From assembly GCA_019112875.1 (NCBI GenBank), contig DXIO01000095.1:1-52992 (forward strand): a stretch of DNA of 52,992 nucleotides, given 5' to 3'. The position numbers and the translations under genes were made by a program. How positions within the stretch are numbered: position 1 is the first letter of the stretch; every line of letters starts with the position of its first letter. Positions 17,921 to 27,547 of the stretch are shown here, piece after piece. The DNA comes from Candidatus Aquabacterium excrementipullorum. GTDB taxonomy: Bacteria; Pseudomonadota; Gammaproteobacteria; Burkholderiales; Burkholderiaceae_C. The notes under the pieces are model-generated. The model saw only the letters and a program-made list of their open reading frames with translations. It was not told where the DNA came from and did no database searches.

Positions 17921-18688
17921 TCAGGCAAGGGCTGGGCGCGGTGGCAGCCTGGGCGGAAGGTCCAGCCTGAACAGGGAGCCTCGTCCCGGTCGGCTGCGCA
18001 CCGACAGCGTCGCGCCCATCAGCGTCGCCATGCTGCGCGCCATCGCCAGGCCCATGCCCGTGCCGTCGCTCAGGCACAACTCCTTGCCCAGGCGCTCGAA
18101 GGGCAGGAACAGCCGGCCCTGCTGGGCGCGGCTCAAGCCCAGGCCGCTGTCCCACACGCGCAATTGCAGGCCGCCCAGGGCCGTGGCGCGGGCGCACACC
18201 AGCGCATGGCCGCCGGGCTGGTTGTAGCGGATCGCATTGGAGACCAGCGCGCGCACGGTGCGCGCCAGCAGCGAGGGATCGGCCCAGGTCATCAGCGAGG
18301 GGGGAGCGCGCAGGCCCAGGCGCACGCCGTTGCGGCAGGCCTCCGGGTGCAGCAGGGCCACGGCCTGCTGGCAGACCTGGGCGGCGTCCACCAGGCCGGG
18401 GCGGGTCGGCATCTGCGGGGAGGACAGGGCCAGCAGGCTCAGGAACTCGGCGCGCAGGGCGCTCAGCAACTCGACCGTGTCATGCAGGCGGCGCACCTGG
18501 GCATCGCAGTCGGCCAGCGTGGGCGCCCGCTGCAGCCGGGCGGTGGCCGCGCCCAGGTCGTCGAGCACCGTGCCGATGGCTTTCATGAAGCGGTACAGGT
18601 CGGGGGGCGCAAGGGCGGCGGGTGATGGCACGGCACGGTCCGTGGCGGGACGGTGCGGGCGGAGCGGTGTCGGGTTGTCCCCGGTCAT
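17921..18688 (-). CDS. HATPase (histidine-kinase-like) protein, soluble
   Basis: The 255-residue protein has a helical N-terminal half and a C-terminal GHKL ATPase domain with all boxes visible: N-box LVSNAIRYN, G1 VWDSGLGL, FLPFERLG and G2 DGTGMGLAMARSM. There is no membrane segment and no classic H-box. A His in VRRLHDTVELL is in the right region but the surrounding sequence is not typical. It may be a kinase acting on an unknown partner or an ATP-binding regulator. It is transcribed divergently from the PAS-GGDEF-EAL gene across a long palindrome. No receiver gene is adjacent. Confidence 0.78.
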   Translation of the reverse strand: MTGDNPTPLRPHRPATDRAVPSPAALAPPDLYRFMKAIGTVLDDLGAATARLQRAPTLADCDAQVRRLHDTVELLSALRAEFLSLLALSSPQMPTRPGLVDAAQVCQQAVALLHPEACRNGVRLGLRAPPSLMTWADPSLLARTVRALVSNAIRYNQPGGHALVCARATALGGLQLRVWDSGLGLSRAQQGRLFLPFERLGKELCLSDGTGMGLAMARSMATLMGATLSVRSRPGRGSLFRLDLPPRLPPRPALA

Positions 18689-18711
18689 GGCGCAGGTCTT
18701 CCTGACTTGTG

Positions 18712-18756
18712 AGTTACGTTCTTGTACATGTATAGTACATGTACAAGAACGTAACT
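18712..18756. repeat. 45-bp palindrome with 21-bp arms between divergent signalling genes
   Basis: The left arm (18712-18732) and right arm (18736-18756) are exact reverse complements over 21 bases, separated by only TAG. The arms begin AGTTACGTTCTTG and meet at TGTACATGTA. The sequence is much more AT-rich than its surroundings. It lies 24 bases upstream of the HATPase gene and about 125 bases upstream of the PAS-GGDEF-EAL gene. It may be a dimer operator, or a cruciform or recombination site. It lacks a T-run that would make it a standard terminator. Confidence 0.9.
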
Positions 18757-18880
18757 GGCACAGCCTGCGGACCCCTCGGAAAAGGTGATGCGGGTGATCC
18801 TAGTGACGCCTGCGGTGCCTCCGCTTGCGTTGCGTCAACCGAGGTTCTGGGGTGGGGCCCCGCAAGTCAGGGACAGGGGA

Positions 18881-21106
18881 ATGAGCGAGCAGTACAAGGA
18901 CGCCGGCCTGCCGGACGTGCTGGAGCAGTTGCAGAAATTTCGCCTGGTGGTGGAGCACACCGGCAACATGGTGGTCATCACCGATGCGCAACGCCGCATC
19001 GAGTATGTGAACCCGGCCTACACCCTGGTGACTGGCTGGACGCTCGACGAGGTGCGCGGCTGCAAGCCCGGGCGCCTGCTGCAGGGGCCGCGCACCAAGG
19101 CCGAGACCGTGCGGGCCCTGTCCCGCGCGCTCGACCAGGGCGAAGCGGTGTGCGATGTGGAACTCGTCAACTACACCAAGCAGGGTGACGAGTACTGGGT
19201 GCGCCTGAACATCCAGCCGGTGCGCGATGCGCAAGGCGTGCTCACCCACTTCGTGGCCATCCAGGCCGATGTGACCGAGCAGCGCCGCGCCCGCGAGGAG
19301 TTGATGGCCAGCGAGCGGCGCCTGGCCGAAGCCCAGTACCTGGCGCGCATGGCCAGCTTCGAGTGCGACCTGGTCACGCACCGCCTGGTCTGGTCACGCG
19401 ATTCCGCCCGCGTGCTGGCGCTGGCGCCGGCCGCGCTGGCCGGGCACTTCATGGAGCACGTGGCCTGCCTGCACCCGGACGACCGTGACCTGCTGATGGA
19501 CGCCTACTGGGCCGCGGCCTCCGAAGGGCGCTCCTACGAGGTCGAATACCGCGTGCCAGGTGAAGACGGCGCTGTGCGCTGGCTGCGAGAGCGCGGCCAT
19601 TGCCTGCCCGCCGACGAGCTGCTGCCCAACCGCCTCAGTGGCCTGATCCAGGACATCACCCTGACCAAGGCCGCGCAAGACCGCATCGAGTACCTGGCCC
19701 TGCACGACACCCTCACGGGCCTGGCCAACCGCGAGCAACTCAAGCAGCTGCTGCGCCAGCACATGCTGGGCGGCCCGCCCGGCCACGGCGAGCAGCAACT
19801 GGCCCTGCTGTTCATGGACCTGGACCGTTTCAAGACCATCAACGACAGCCTGGGCCACCACGTTGGCGACGAGGTGCTGCAGGCCCTGGGCGCGCGCCTA
19901 CGCGAGGCCGTGCGCGCCAGCGACGTGGTGTGCCGCCTGGGTGGCGACGAGTTCGTGATCGTGCTGGTGGGCGTGGAGGATCCGCAGGTGGTCAGCCGCG
20001 TGGCGGGCAAGCTGCTGGGCCGTGTCGCGCAGCCGTTGATGGTGCAGGGCCGCGAGCTGCACGTCACCGGCAGCCTGGGCGTGAGCCTGTTCCCGCAGGA
20101 CGGCACCACGGTGGAAGAACTCATGCGCCACGCCGATGCGGCCATGTACCAGGCCAAGGCGCGCGGCCGCAACACCGTGGCCTGGTTCAGCCCCGAGATC
20201 AACGCCCTGTCCGGCGAGCGCTTCGAGCTGGAAAGCCGATTGCGCCTGGCCTTGCAGCGCGGCGAACTGCAGCTGCACTACCAGCCGCAGTACCTGTCCG
20301 ACGGCAGCACGCTGGTCGGCTTCGAGGCGCTGCTGCGCTGGCGCACCGCCGAAGGCCGCTGGGTACCGCCCGACACTTTCATCCCGCTGGCCGAAGAGGC
20401 AGGCCTGATCGACGGCATCGGTGCCTGGGTGCTGGCGCAGGCCTGCGCGCAATGGCGCCAGTGGCAGGACGCGCAGGGGCCTTACGCCGAGCCGGTGCGC
20501 CTGGCCGTCAACCTGTCCGCGCACCAGTTGCGCCGCCCCGGCCTGGTCGACCGCATCGCCGGCCTGATCGCGCAGTACGGCCTGCCGCCTCGCGTGCTGG
20601 AGCTCGAGCTTACCGAGACCGTGGCCATGCACGACCCGGCCGCCAGCATCGAGCTGATGCGGCAGTTGCGGGACCTGGGCGTGTGCCTGGCGGTCGACGA
20701 TTTCGGCACGGGCTATTCCTCACTGGCCTACCTCAAGGCCCTGCCGCTGGACCGCCTCAAGCTGGACCGCTCCTTCGTCAAGGACATCGAGACCGACCCC
20801 GACGACCGGGCCATCTGCAGCGCCACCATCGTGCTGGCGCACAGCCTGGGCCTGGAGGTCGTGGCCGAAGGCGTCGAGACCGCTGCACAGCAGGCCTACC
20901 TGCGCGGCCAGGGCTGCGACCTGATGCAGGGCTTTCTGCTCGGGCGCCCCGTGCCGGCCGAGGAGGCTGGCCTGCTGCTCTCCGTCCCCACCTCTTCCTC
21001 TCCCACGCATCCACACGCGGAGCCTGAATGCGCCACAACCTGCCTGTCACACAGCGAGAGCATCCTCTGCCCGACGGGGTGTCTCTCCTGTCGACGACCG
21101 ACCTGA
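18881..21106 (+). CDS. PAS-PAS-GGDEF-EAL c-di-GMP signalling protein
   Basis: The 741-residue cytoplasmic protein has a PAS domain (about residues 15-130), a second PAS-like segment (about 145-260), GGDEF (about 270-455, motif GGDEF at 354-358) and EAL (about 470-725, EALLRW at 482). The inhibitory site RxxD (RASD) precedes GGDEF, and the EAL domain keeps [14 protein letters not shown], so both synthesis and hydrolysis are possible. The PAS is related to LOV domains, but the flavin-binding Cys is not in the NCRFLQ context, so light sensing is unlikely. The start at 18881 is preferred to 18785 because the extra residues look non-coding. Its last 79 bases overlap the chemoreceptor gene. Confidence 0.92.
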   Translation: MSEQYKDAGLPDVLEQLQKFRLVVEHTGNMVVITDAQRRIEYVNPAYTLVTGWTLDEVRGCKPGRLLQGPRTKAETVRALSRALDQGEAVCDVELVNYTKQGDEYWVRLNIQPVRDAQGVLTHFVAIQADVTEQRRAREELMASERRLAEAQYLARMASFECDLVTHRLVWSRDSARVLALAPAALAGHFMEHVACLHPDDRDLLMDAYWAAASEGRSYEVEYRVPGEDGAVRWLRERGHCLPADELLPNRLSGLIQDITLTKAAQDRIEYLALHDTLTGLANREQLKQLLRQHMLGGPPGHGEQQLALLFMDLDRFKTINDSLGHHVGDEVLQALGARLREAVRASDVVCRLGGDEFVIVLVGVEDPQVVSRVAGKLLGRVAQPLMVQGRELHVTGSLGVSLFPQDGTTVEELMRHADAAMYQAKARGRNTVAWFSPEINALSGERFELESRLRLALQRGELQLHYQPQYLSDGSTLVGFEALLRWRTAEGRWVPPDTFIPLAEEAGLIDGIGAWVLAQACAQWRQWQDAQGPYAEPVRLAVNLSAHQLRRPGLVDRIAGLIAQYGLPPRVLELELTETVAMHDPAASIELMRQLRDLGVCLAVDDFGTGYSSLAYLKALPLDRLKLDRSFVKDIETDPDDRAICSATIVLAHSLGLEVVAEGVETAAQQAYLRGQGCDLMQGFLLGRPVPAEEAGLLLSVPTSSSPTHPHAEPECATTCLSHSESILCPTGCLSCRRPT

Positions 21107-22638
21107 ACAGCCACGTCACCTACGCCAACGCGGCCTTCGTGCAGGTCAGCGGCTTCAGCCGCGACGAACTGATGGGCCAGCCGCACAATCAGGTGCGGCA
21201 TCCCGACATGCCGCCGCAGGCCTTCGCCGACATGTGGGCCACGCTGCGGGCAGGCCAGTCGTGGACGGGCCTGGTCAAGAACCGCTGCAAGAACGGCGAC
21301 CACTACTGGGTGCGTGCCAACGCCGCGCCGATGCGCCGCGATGGCCAGGTGATGGGCTACCTGTCGGTGCGCACCAAGCCCTCGGACCACGAGGTGGCCA
21401 TGGCGGAAGGCCTGTACCAGCGCTTCCGCGAGGGCCGCGCCGGCGTGCTGGGCTTCCACAAGGGCCTGGTGGTGAGCCGGCGCTGGCATGCGGCCTGGCG
21501 ATCGGCCCTGCAGCTGATGCCGGTGCGCTGGCGTGTGCGCCTGGCCTGTGGCGGCGTGGCCTTGGCCTGGGTGGCGGCGTCGGTCTTGACCGCTGCGCCC
21601 TCCAGCCAGCCCTGGCTTGAGGTGCTCATCGGCGTGCTGGCCAGCGGCGCCGCCTGTGCCTGGCTGGAGCACCAATTGGCGCGCCCGCTGCAGGCCGTGC
21701 TGCGCCAGGCCTTGTCCGTGGCCAGCGGCCAGCCGGGCGACAACGTCCACCTCGACCGTGTCGACGAGATCGGCCTGATCCTGCGCGCCGTCAACCAAGC
21801 CGGGCTCAACCTGCGCTCGCTGGTCGACGATGTCGGCGCGCAGATGGCCGACATGCGCCATGCCAGCGCCGAGATTGCCTCGGGCAACGCCGACCTCAGC
21901 ACCCGCACCGAGCAGGCGGCCGCCAGCCTGCAGCAGGCCGCCGCCTCGATGGAGTCGCTCAGCACCACCGTGCGCCACAACGCCGAGGTGGCACAGGAGG
22001 CCACGGCGCTGGCCGCCGAAGCGCGCCTGGCCGCCGGCCGGGGTGGCGAGCTGGTCGGCGAGGTGGTGCAGGCCATGAAGGACATCAGCGCCGGTTCCAG
22101 CCGCATCACCGACATCGTCGGCGTGATCGATAGCCTGGCCTTCCAGACCAACCTGCTGGCGCTGAACGCGGCGGTCGAGGCGGCGCGGGCCGGCGAGCAC
22201 GGCCGGGGTTTCGCCGTCGTGGCCGGTGAGGTGCGCGGCCTGGCCCAGCGCAGCGCGAACGCCTCGCGCGAGATCCGCAACCTGATCGGCGCCAGCACAG
22301 CGCGTGTGGAGGCCGGTGTGCAGCGCGTTCACGACGCTGGCGGCGCGATGGACGACATCGTCGCGCAGGTGCAGCGCATGAGCGGCCTGCTGCACGACAT
22401 CAGCGAGGCCTCGGTCGGCCAGGCCGACGGCATCGGCCGGGTGGCCCAGGCCGTCTCTCGTCTGGACCAGATGACGCAGCAGAACGCCGCGCTGGTGGAG
22501 CAGTCCGCCGCCGCCGCAGGGCGCCTGCACGAACGCGCCGACCGCTTGGCCGACGCCGTGGAGGTCTACCGCGTTCAGGGGGGCCGCCAGCAGGCGTCGC
22601 CGAAAACCTGCCACGCCTCGGTTAACATCGGCAACTGA
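21028..22638 (+). CDS. Aer-like chemoreceptor with PAS domain
   Basis: The 536-residue protein senses redox or energy state and signals to CheA. An N-terminal Aer-type PAS ([14 protein letters not shown], then [20 protein letters not shown]) probably binds FAD. Two short hydrophobic stretches (about residues 170-215) anchor it. A HAMP-like linker and a cytoplasmic MCP domain follow, with the conserved hairpin tip [20 protein letters not shown]. There is no CheR docking pentapeptide at the C-terminus. A GGAG ribosome site five bases before the ATG lies inside the end of the upstream GGDEF-EAL gene. The 79-base overlap in another frame suggests coupled expression. Confidence 0.93.
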   Translation: MRHNLPVTQREHPLPDGVSLLSTTDLNSHVTYANAAFVQVSGFSRDELMGQPHNQVRHPDMPPQAFADMWATLRAGQSWTGLVKNRCKNGDHYWVRANAAPMRRDGQVMGYLSVRTKPSDHEVAMAEGLYQRFREGRAGVLGFHKGLVVSRRWHAAWRSALQLMPVRWRVRLACGGVALAWVAASVLTAAPSSQPWLEVLIGVLASGAACAWLEHQLARPLQAVLRQALSVASGQPGDNVHLDRVDEIGLILRAVNQAGLNLRSLVDDVGAQMADMRHASAEIASGNADLSTRTEQAAASLQQAAASMESLSTTVRHNAEVAQEATALAAEARLAAGRGGELVGEVVQAMKDISAGSSRITDIVGVIDSLAFQTNLLALNAAVEAARAGEHGRGFAVVAGEVRGLAQRSANASREIRNLIGASTARVEAGVQRVHDAGGAMDDIVAQVQRMSGLLHDISEASVGQADGIGRVAQAVSRLDQMTQQNAALVEQSAAAAGRLHERADRLADAVEVYRVQGGRQQASPKTCHASVNIGN

Positions 22639-22806
22639 CAACGTGGATTGTCAGGTTTTTGTCTGCCACGACGATGGACGGACCGCTTTCGCGCGTTCAA
22701 GCTGCGGAACGCGTCCCAAACTGTGTATGCTGGCGCGTTCCGCTCTGAATACCGCCCAATTCCTGCCGCTGGCTGGGAACAGGCACCACCCCTAGGAGAC
22801 CCACGT

Positions 22807-23922
22807 ATGCTCATCGGCATACCCCTGGAAACTGTCGCGGGCGAGACCCGTGTGGCGTTCACGCCCGAGACCGTCAAGAAGCTCAAAGCCCAGGGCCACA
22901 CCATCCGTGTCCAATCCGGTGCCGGCCTGGCCGCCAGCGCCACCGATGAAGCCTACGTGGCCGCCGGTGCCGAGATCACCGACGCCGCCGGCGCACTCGG
23001 CGCCGATCTGGTGCTCAAGGTGCGCTCGCCGCAGGCGGCCGAGTTGGCCCAGATGAAGCCCGGCACCGCGCTGGTCGGCATCCTCAATCCGTTCGACAAG
23101 GAAGGGCTGCAGGCCCTGACCGACGCCAAGCTCACGGCTTTCGCGCTCGAAGCCGCGCCGCGCACCACCCGTGCGCAGAGCATGGACGTGCTGTCCTCGC
23201 AGGCCAACATCGCCGGCTACAAGGCCGTGATGATCGCCGCCGACAAGTACCAGCGCCTGTTCCCGATGCTCATGACAGCCGCCGGCACCATCAAGGCCGC
23301 GCGCGTCGTGATCCTGGGTGTGGGCGTGGCGGGTCTTCAAGCCATCGCCACGGCCAAGCGCCTGGGCGCGGTGATCGAAGCCTCCGACGTTCGCCCCTCC
23401 GTGAAGGAGCAGGTCGAATCGCTGGGCGCCAAGTTCATCGACGTGCCGTACGAGACGGCCGAAGAGAAGGAAGCCGCCGAAGGCGTGGGCGGTTACGCCC
23501 GCCCGATGCCGCAAAGCTGGCTCGACCGCCAGAAGATCGAGGTCGCCAAGCGCGTGGCCCAGGCCGACATCGTCATCACCACGGCCCTGATCCCCGGCCG
23601 CGCCGCGCCCGTGCTCGTCACGGAAGACATGGTCAAGGCCATGAAGCCCGGCTCGGTCGTCGTCGACCTGGCGGCCCCCGCCGGCGGCAACTGTCCGCTG
23701 ACCGAGCCCGGCAAGACCGTCGTCAAGCACGGCGTGACCCTGGTCGGTGAAACCAACCTGCCCGCCCTCGTGGCGGCGGACTCGTCCTCGCTGTACGCGC
23801 GCAACGTGCTGGACTTCCTCAAGCTGGTCCTCAACAAGGAAGGCCAGTTCCATGTGGACCTGGAGGACGACATCGTCAAGGCTTGCCTGATGTGTCGCGA
23901 CGGTCAGCTGCTGCGCGCCTGA
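22807..23922 (+). CDS. pntAA: NAD(P) transhydrogenase subunit alpha, part 1
   Basis: The 371-residue protein is the NAD(H)-binding part of proton-translocating transhydrogenase, which makes NADPH from NADH using the proton gradient. Visible motifs are the start [20 protein letters not shown], the family text [20 protein letters not shown], and the dinucleotide fold [18 protein letters not shown]. The alpha subunit is split, as in many proteobacteria, with the membrane part encoded by pntAB. A strong AGGAG precedes the ATG; the longer frame to 22648 is not coding. The next gene is panD rather than pntAB, which is unusual. Confidence 0.95.
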   Translation: MLIGIPLETVAGETRVAFTPETVKKLKAQGHTIRVQSGAGLAASATDEAYVAAGAEITDAAGALGADLVLKVRSPQAAELAQMKPGTALVGILNPFDKEGLQALTDAKLTAFALEAAPRTTRAQSMDVLSSQANIAGYKAVMIAADKYQRLFPMLMTAAGTIKAARVVILGVGVAGLQAIATAKRLGAVIEASDVRPSVKEQVESLGAKFIDVPYETAEEKEAAEGVGGYARPMPQSWLDRQKIEVAKRVAQADIVITTALIPGRAAPVLVTEDMVKAMKPGSVVVDLAAPAGGNCPLTEPGKTVVKHGVTLVGETNLPALVAADSSSLYARNVLDFLKLVLNKEGQFHVDLEDDIVKACLMCRDGQLLRA

Positions 23923-23944
23923 TCCTGGATTGAGAGAGATTGAT

Positions 23945-24307
23945 ATGCAACGCATGATGTTGCGGGCCAAGCTGCACCGCGCCACCGTGACCGAGGCCGA
24001 CCTTCACTACGAAGGTTCGTGCGGCATCGACGAGGATTTGCTCGAAGCGGCCGACATGAAGGAGTTCGAGCAGATCGAGCTCTACAACATCAACAACGGC
24101 GAGCGCTTCTCGACCTACATCATCAAGGCGCCGCGCGGCTCGGGCGTGATCTCGCTCAACGGCGCGGCCGCCCGCCGGGCCCACGTCGGCGACCTGATGA
24201 TCATTTGCACCTACGGCCCCTTCGACGAGGCCGAGGCCGGCAGCCACAAGCCCAAGGTGGTGCTGCTGGACGCCGAGAACCGCATCAAAGAGATCCGCAA
24301 GTTCTGA
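23945..24307 (+). CDS. panD: aspartate 1-decarboxylase PanD, inside the pnt operon
   Basis: The 120-residue pyruvoyl enzyme converts L-aspartate to beta-alanine for pantothenate and CoA. K9, Y22 and the self-cleavage pair G24-S25 (HYEGSCGID) match the E. coli numbering, and Y/N-rich [11 protein letters not shown] is conserved. Cleavage at G24-S25 creates the pyruvoyl group. It lies 22 bases after pntAA and 21 bases before pntAB on the same strand, so it is probably co-transcribed with transhydrogenase. The start ATG at 23945 matches the family; an alternative at 23930 adds five residues. Confidence 0.95.
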   Translation: MQRMMLRAKLHRATVTEADLHYEGSCGIDEDLLEAADMKEFEQIELYNINNGERFSTYIIKAPRGSGVISLNGAAARRAHVGDLMIICTYGPFDEAEAGSHKPKVVLLDAENRIKEIRKF

Positions 24308-24328
24308 CTTAATCTGGAGAAGACAACG

Positions 24329-24637
24329 ATGGAAGCCATCTCCCACGTCGTCACCAACCTGACCATCTTCGTGCTGGCCATCTATGTGGGCTATCACGTG
24401 GTCTGGACGGTGACACCCGCCCTGCACACCCCGCTGATGGCCGTGACCAACGCGGTCTCGGCCATCGTCATCGTCGGCGCCATGCTGGCCGCCGCGCTCA
24501 CCGTCACGCCCCTGGGCAAGACCATGGGCGTGCTGGCCGTGGCGCTGGCGGCGGTGAACGTGTTCGGCGGCTTCCTGGTCACCCGGCGCATGCTGGAGAT
24601 GTTCAAGAAGAAAGAGAAGAAGGCGGAGGCCAAGTAA
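24329..24637 (+). CDS. pntAB: NAD(P) transhydrogenase subunit alpha, part 2
   Basis: This 102-residue inner-membrane protein supplies three hydrophobic helices of the proton channel (residues about 5-30, 38-60 and 65-85) and ends in a highly charged tail KKKEKKAEAK. The pattern LTIFVLAIYVGYHVVWTVTP and VTPLGKTMGVLAVALAAVNVFGG, read in parts, is characteristic of the membrane part of split PntA. It follows panD by 21 bases and abuts pntB with no gap. Confidence 0.93.
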   Translation: MEAISHVVTNLTIFVLAIYVGYHVVWTVTPALHTPLMAVTNAVSAIVIVGAMLAAALTVTPLGKTMGVLAVALAAVNVFGGFLVTRRMLEMFKKKEKKAEAK

Positions 24638-26191
24638 ATGAGCATGAACCTCATCGCACTGCTGTACCTGGTCGCCTCGGTGTTCTTCATCCAGGCGCTC
24701 AAGGGCCTGAGCCACCCGACCACATCGATCCGCGGCAACGTCTTCGGCATGACCGGCATGGCGATCGCCGTGCTGACCACCATCGGACTGATCCATGGCC
24801 AGGCCCAGGCGCTGGGCGTCGATTTCGGCCAGGGCATCGCCTACGTGCTGGCGGCCGTGGTCGTCGGCGGTGGCGCTGGTGCCGTGATGGCCCAGCGCGT
24901 CGAGATGACGAAGATGCCCGAGCTGGTGGCCTTCATGCACAGCATGATCGGCCTGGCCGCGGTGTTCATCGCCGTGGCCGTGGTGGCCGAGCCGGCCGCC
25001 TTCGGCCTGATCCCCGCCATCGTCAAGGACGTGGTGGCCGTGGGTGACCCGGTCGCCGTGTCGGCCCACATCGGCAGCCTGCAGCTCGACGCCGTCGTGC
25101 CCTCGCCCGTGGCGGTCGAAACCACCGCCGTCGTGGCGCAGATCCCGGCCGGCAACCGCCTGGAGCTCTTCCTGGGCGCGGCCATCGGTGCGATCACCTT
25201 CAGCGGCTCGGTCATCGCCTTCGGCAAGCTCAGCGGCAAGTACAAGTTCCGCCTGTTCCAGGGCGCGCCGGTGCAGTTCAAGGGCCAGCACATCCTGAAC
25301 CTGGTGCTGGCGCTGGCCACCATCGGCCTGGGCCTGGTCTTCATGGCCACCGAGCGCTGGGATGCCTTCTTCGCCATGCTGGCCCTGAGCTTCGTCCTGG
25401 GCGTGCTGATCATCATCCCGATCGGCGGGGCCGACATGCCGGTGGTGGTGTCCATGCTCAACAGCTACTCGGGCTGGGCAGCGGCGGGCATCGGCTTCTC
25501 GCTGAACAACAGCATGCTGATCATTGCCGGCTCGCTGGTGGGCAGCTCGGGCGCGATCCTGAGCTACATCATGTGCAAGGCCATGAACCGCTCGTTCTTC
25601 AACGTGATCCTGGGTGGCTTCGGTGGTGAGGCCGGCGCGGCCGCCGCCGGTGGCGCGCAGCAGCAGCGCCCCGTCAAGAGCGGCAGTGCCGATGATGCCG
25701 CCTTCGTGCTGGGCAACGCCGAGACCGTGATCATCGTGCCCGGCTACGGCCTGGCCGTGGCGCGCGCGCAGCACGCCGTGAAGGAACTGGCCGCCAAGCT
25801 CACCGAGAAGGGCGTGACCGTGAAGTACGCGATCCACCCGGTGGCGGGCCGCATGCCCGGCCACATGAACGTGCTGCTGGCCGAGGCCGAAGTGCCCTAC
25901 GACCAGGTCTTCGAGATGGAAGACATCAACGGCGAGTTCGGCCAAGCTGACGTGGCCATCATCCTGGGCGCCAACGACGTGGTGAACCCGGCCGCGCACG
26001 TCAAGGGCAGCCCGATCTACGGCATGCCCATCCTGGAGGCCTACAAGGCCAAGACGGTGATCGTGAACAAGCGCTCCATGGCCTCGGGCTATGCCGGCCT
26101 GGACAACGAGCTGTTCTACATGGACAAGACGATGATGGTTTTCGGCGATGCCAAGAAGGTCGTCGAAGAGATGGTCAAGGCCGTCGAATAA
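24638..26191 (+). CDS. pntB: NAD(P) transhydrogenase subunit beta
   Basis: The 517-residue protein forms most of the membrane channel and the NADP(H) domain of transhydrogenase. The N-terminal membrane domain begins MSMNLIALLYLVASVFFIQA; the C-terminal domain has the NADP-binding text VIIVPGYGLAVARAQHAVKE and VVNPAAHVKGSPIYGMPILE. Compared with E. coli PntB (about 462 residues) it is longer, mainly through an extra Val/Ala-rich stretch of about 40 residues around 120-170, between two membrane helices. The function of the insertion is unknown. The gene ends the pnt-panD operon before a strong terminator. Confidence 0.95.
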   Translation: MSMNLIALLYLVASVFFIQALKGLSHPTTSIRGNVFGMTGMAIAVLTTIGLIHGQAQALGVDFGQGIAYVLAAVVVGGGAGAVMAQRVEMTKMPELVAFMHSMIGLAAVFIAVAVVAEPAAFGLIPAIVKDVVAVGDPVAVSAHIGSLQLDAVVPSPVAVETTAVVAQIPAGNRLELFLGAAIGAITFSGSVIAFGKLSGKYKFRLFQGAPVQFKGQHILNLVLALATIGLGLVFMATERWDAFFAMLALSFVLGVLIIIPIGGADMPVVVSMLNSYSGWAAAGIGFSLNNSMLIIAGSLVGSSGAILSYIMCKAMNRSFFNVILGGFGGEAGAAAAGGAQQQRPVKSGSADDAAFVLGNAETVIIVPGYGLAVARAQHAVKELAAKLTEKGVTVKYAIHPVAGRMPGHMNVLLAEAEVPYDQVFEMEDINGEFGQADVAIILGANDVVNPAAHVKGSPIYGMPILEAYKAKTVIVNKRSMASGYAGLDNELFYMDKTMMVFGDAKKVVEEMVKAVE

Positions 26192-26242
26192 GGACAGAGG
26201 GCGGGCCCCATGCGGTGGAGCCCGTGCCTGCTTGACCAAATA

Positions 26243-26266
26243 AAAAGGGGCCCTCAGGCCCCTTTT
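26243..26266. terminator. bidirectional terminator between pntB and the secretion cargo gene
   Basis: A perfect 10-bp stem AAAAGGGGCC/GGCCCCTTTT with a CTCA loop, flanked by an A-run on one side and T-run on the other, sits between two converging genes. It should stop transcription from both sides. Confidence 0.9.
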
Positions 26267-26288
26267 CCATGTCCGCTTCGATCTGTGA

Positions 26289-27527
26289 TCAAGGGCGGCT
26301 GGCGTTGTTGGCGACAGCATTGCGCACCGCCAGGAAGGGCGCGACGTAGCGGCCGTTGGTGTAGCCCTGACCAGGCTGGACGACGCCCTGAGGGTTGGCG
26401 CGGCCCGCACTGACGGGTTGCTCCTGCTGCGTGGCCGGGCGCGTCTTGGTGATGTCGACCACACCGCCCGCAGCCGCGGCGTTGGCGCCGAAGAAGGCGC
26501 CCTGCACATAGCCCGAGACCGTGGCGCCGACGTCGTTCGTGCCGACGCTGGTGGAGGTGAAGTTCGAGCCCTGGATGGTGCCGACGGCGGTGAAGCCGAC
26601 CTTGCCCGTCAGCAGGGTGCCGCCACTGGCTGCGGCCTGGGTGGCCACGGTGCCGTCCACACCACCGTTCCAGCTGCCGTTCCAGGTGGCATTGCCGAAG
26701 TTGACGTTCAGGGTCACCGGGGTGTCGTAGAAGTCCTTGCCACTGTAGGTGGCCTGGGCGTTGCTGGCGCGCAGGGCCGACATGTCCGCCGCGGGGGTGG
26801 TGTAGCCGATCACGCCCCACACGCTCTGGCTTTGCTTGCCTTCCACGTAGGTGGCCAGGTAGGCCTTGAAGTTGATGGCCTGGACCGCTTCCGGGTCGTA
26901 GCTGGACGAGCGGTACTGGTCCGGCAGGACCTCGTAGGTCAAGGTCTCTTCATACCTTGTGTAGCCGATCAGGCCGTCGCCGTTGGTCAGCGTCAGGGCG
27001 CCAGAGTTCGGCAGCAGGTAGGTGCCGGTGGCCAGCGTGGTGGCGTCGAGCTGGAGGGTCTGCGGCAGCAGGGGGGACGAGCCCTCACCCTGCGAAGCCT
27101 GCAGCACGGTGCCGTTCAGGCGGAAGGGGTGGATGTCCTGGGCGGTGTAGACCCGTGCTTCCGTTTCGTTGGGGTCGGAGATGGCCTGGAAGGCGCCGAA
27201 GCCGCAGATGGTGCCGCCGATGCAGCCGGTCTCGGCGGGCGGGTTGATCGGCGGCGTGGTGGTGCCACCACCCACCTGGGCCAGCGGCCGGTAGGGATCG
27301 GTGCGGGCGGTCGGTGCCGCCACGGGCTGGGTGTTGCCCGCGGCCGGGGCTTCGAATTCGGTCCAGGGGCCCCAGCTGGCGGTGGAGTCTTCCTGGATGC
27401 TGACATTGCCGTACAGCACGACGCCGCGCAGCTGTGATTCGGTGGCGGCGGCGTGGCTGGCCTGGTGCCAGCACAGGGTGGCGGCGGCAAGGGCCACGGC
27501 GGAGGTGCGCAAGGTGAGGGTCTTCAT
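26289..27527 (-). CDS. secreted TbpB-barrel-like cargo protein, probable type XI substrate
   Basis: The 412-residue protein has a Sec signal peptide (MKTLTLRTSAVALAAATL to about ASHA) and no proper lipobox: a Cys in the signal is preceded by Leu, not Gly/Ala. The C-terminal 150 residues look like the eight-strand barrel of transferrin-binding-protein B-type proteins, with repeated G-x-(V/A)-x-G strands and the typical closing text SGYVQGAFFGANAAAAGG. The gene follows a Slam-like gene by 20 bases on the same strand, which is the usual type XI arrangement. A ribosome site AGGAG lies eight bases upstream. The ligand or surface role is unknown. Confidence 0.75.
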   Translation of the reverse strand: MKTLTLRTSAVALAAATLCWHQASHAAATESQLRGVVLYGNVSIQEDSTASWGPWTEFEAPAAGNTQPVAAPTARTDPYRPLAQVGGGTTTPPINPPAETGCIGGTICGFGAFQAISDPNETEARVYTAQDIHPFRLNGTVLQASQGEGSSPLLPQTLQLDATTLATGTYLLPNSGALTLTNGDGLIGYTRYEETLTYEVLPDQYRSSSYDPEAVQAINFKAYLATYVEGKQSQSVWGVIGYTTPAADMSALRASNAQATYSGKDFYDTPVTLNVNFGNATWNGSWNGGVDGTVATQAAASGGTLLTGKVGFTAVGTIQGSNFTSTSVGTNDVGATVSGYVQGAFFGANAAAAGGVVDITKTRPATQQEQPVSAGRANPQGVVQPGQGYTNGRYVAPFLAVRNAVANNASRP

Positions 27528-27547
27528 GGGAACTGCTCCTGGTTTGA

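Noticed and set aside
18881-19280. LOV-type blue-light sensing by the first PAS domain
   Set aside because: The RLLQG text resembles LOV domains, but the Cys needed for the flavin adduct is not in the NCRFLQ position.
23876-26509. An 877-codon open frame opposite panD and pnt genes
   Set aside because: It shows His/Asp-rich antisense composition and no domain, while the opposite strand carries four well-recognised genes.
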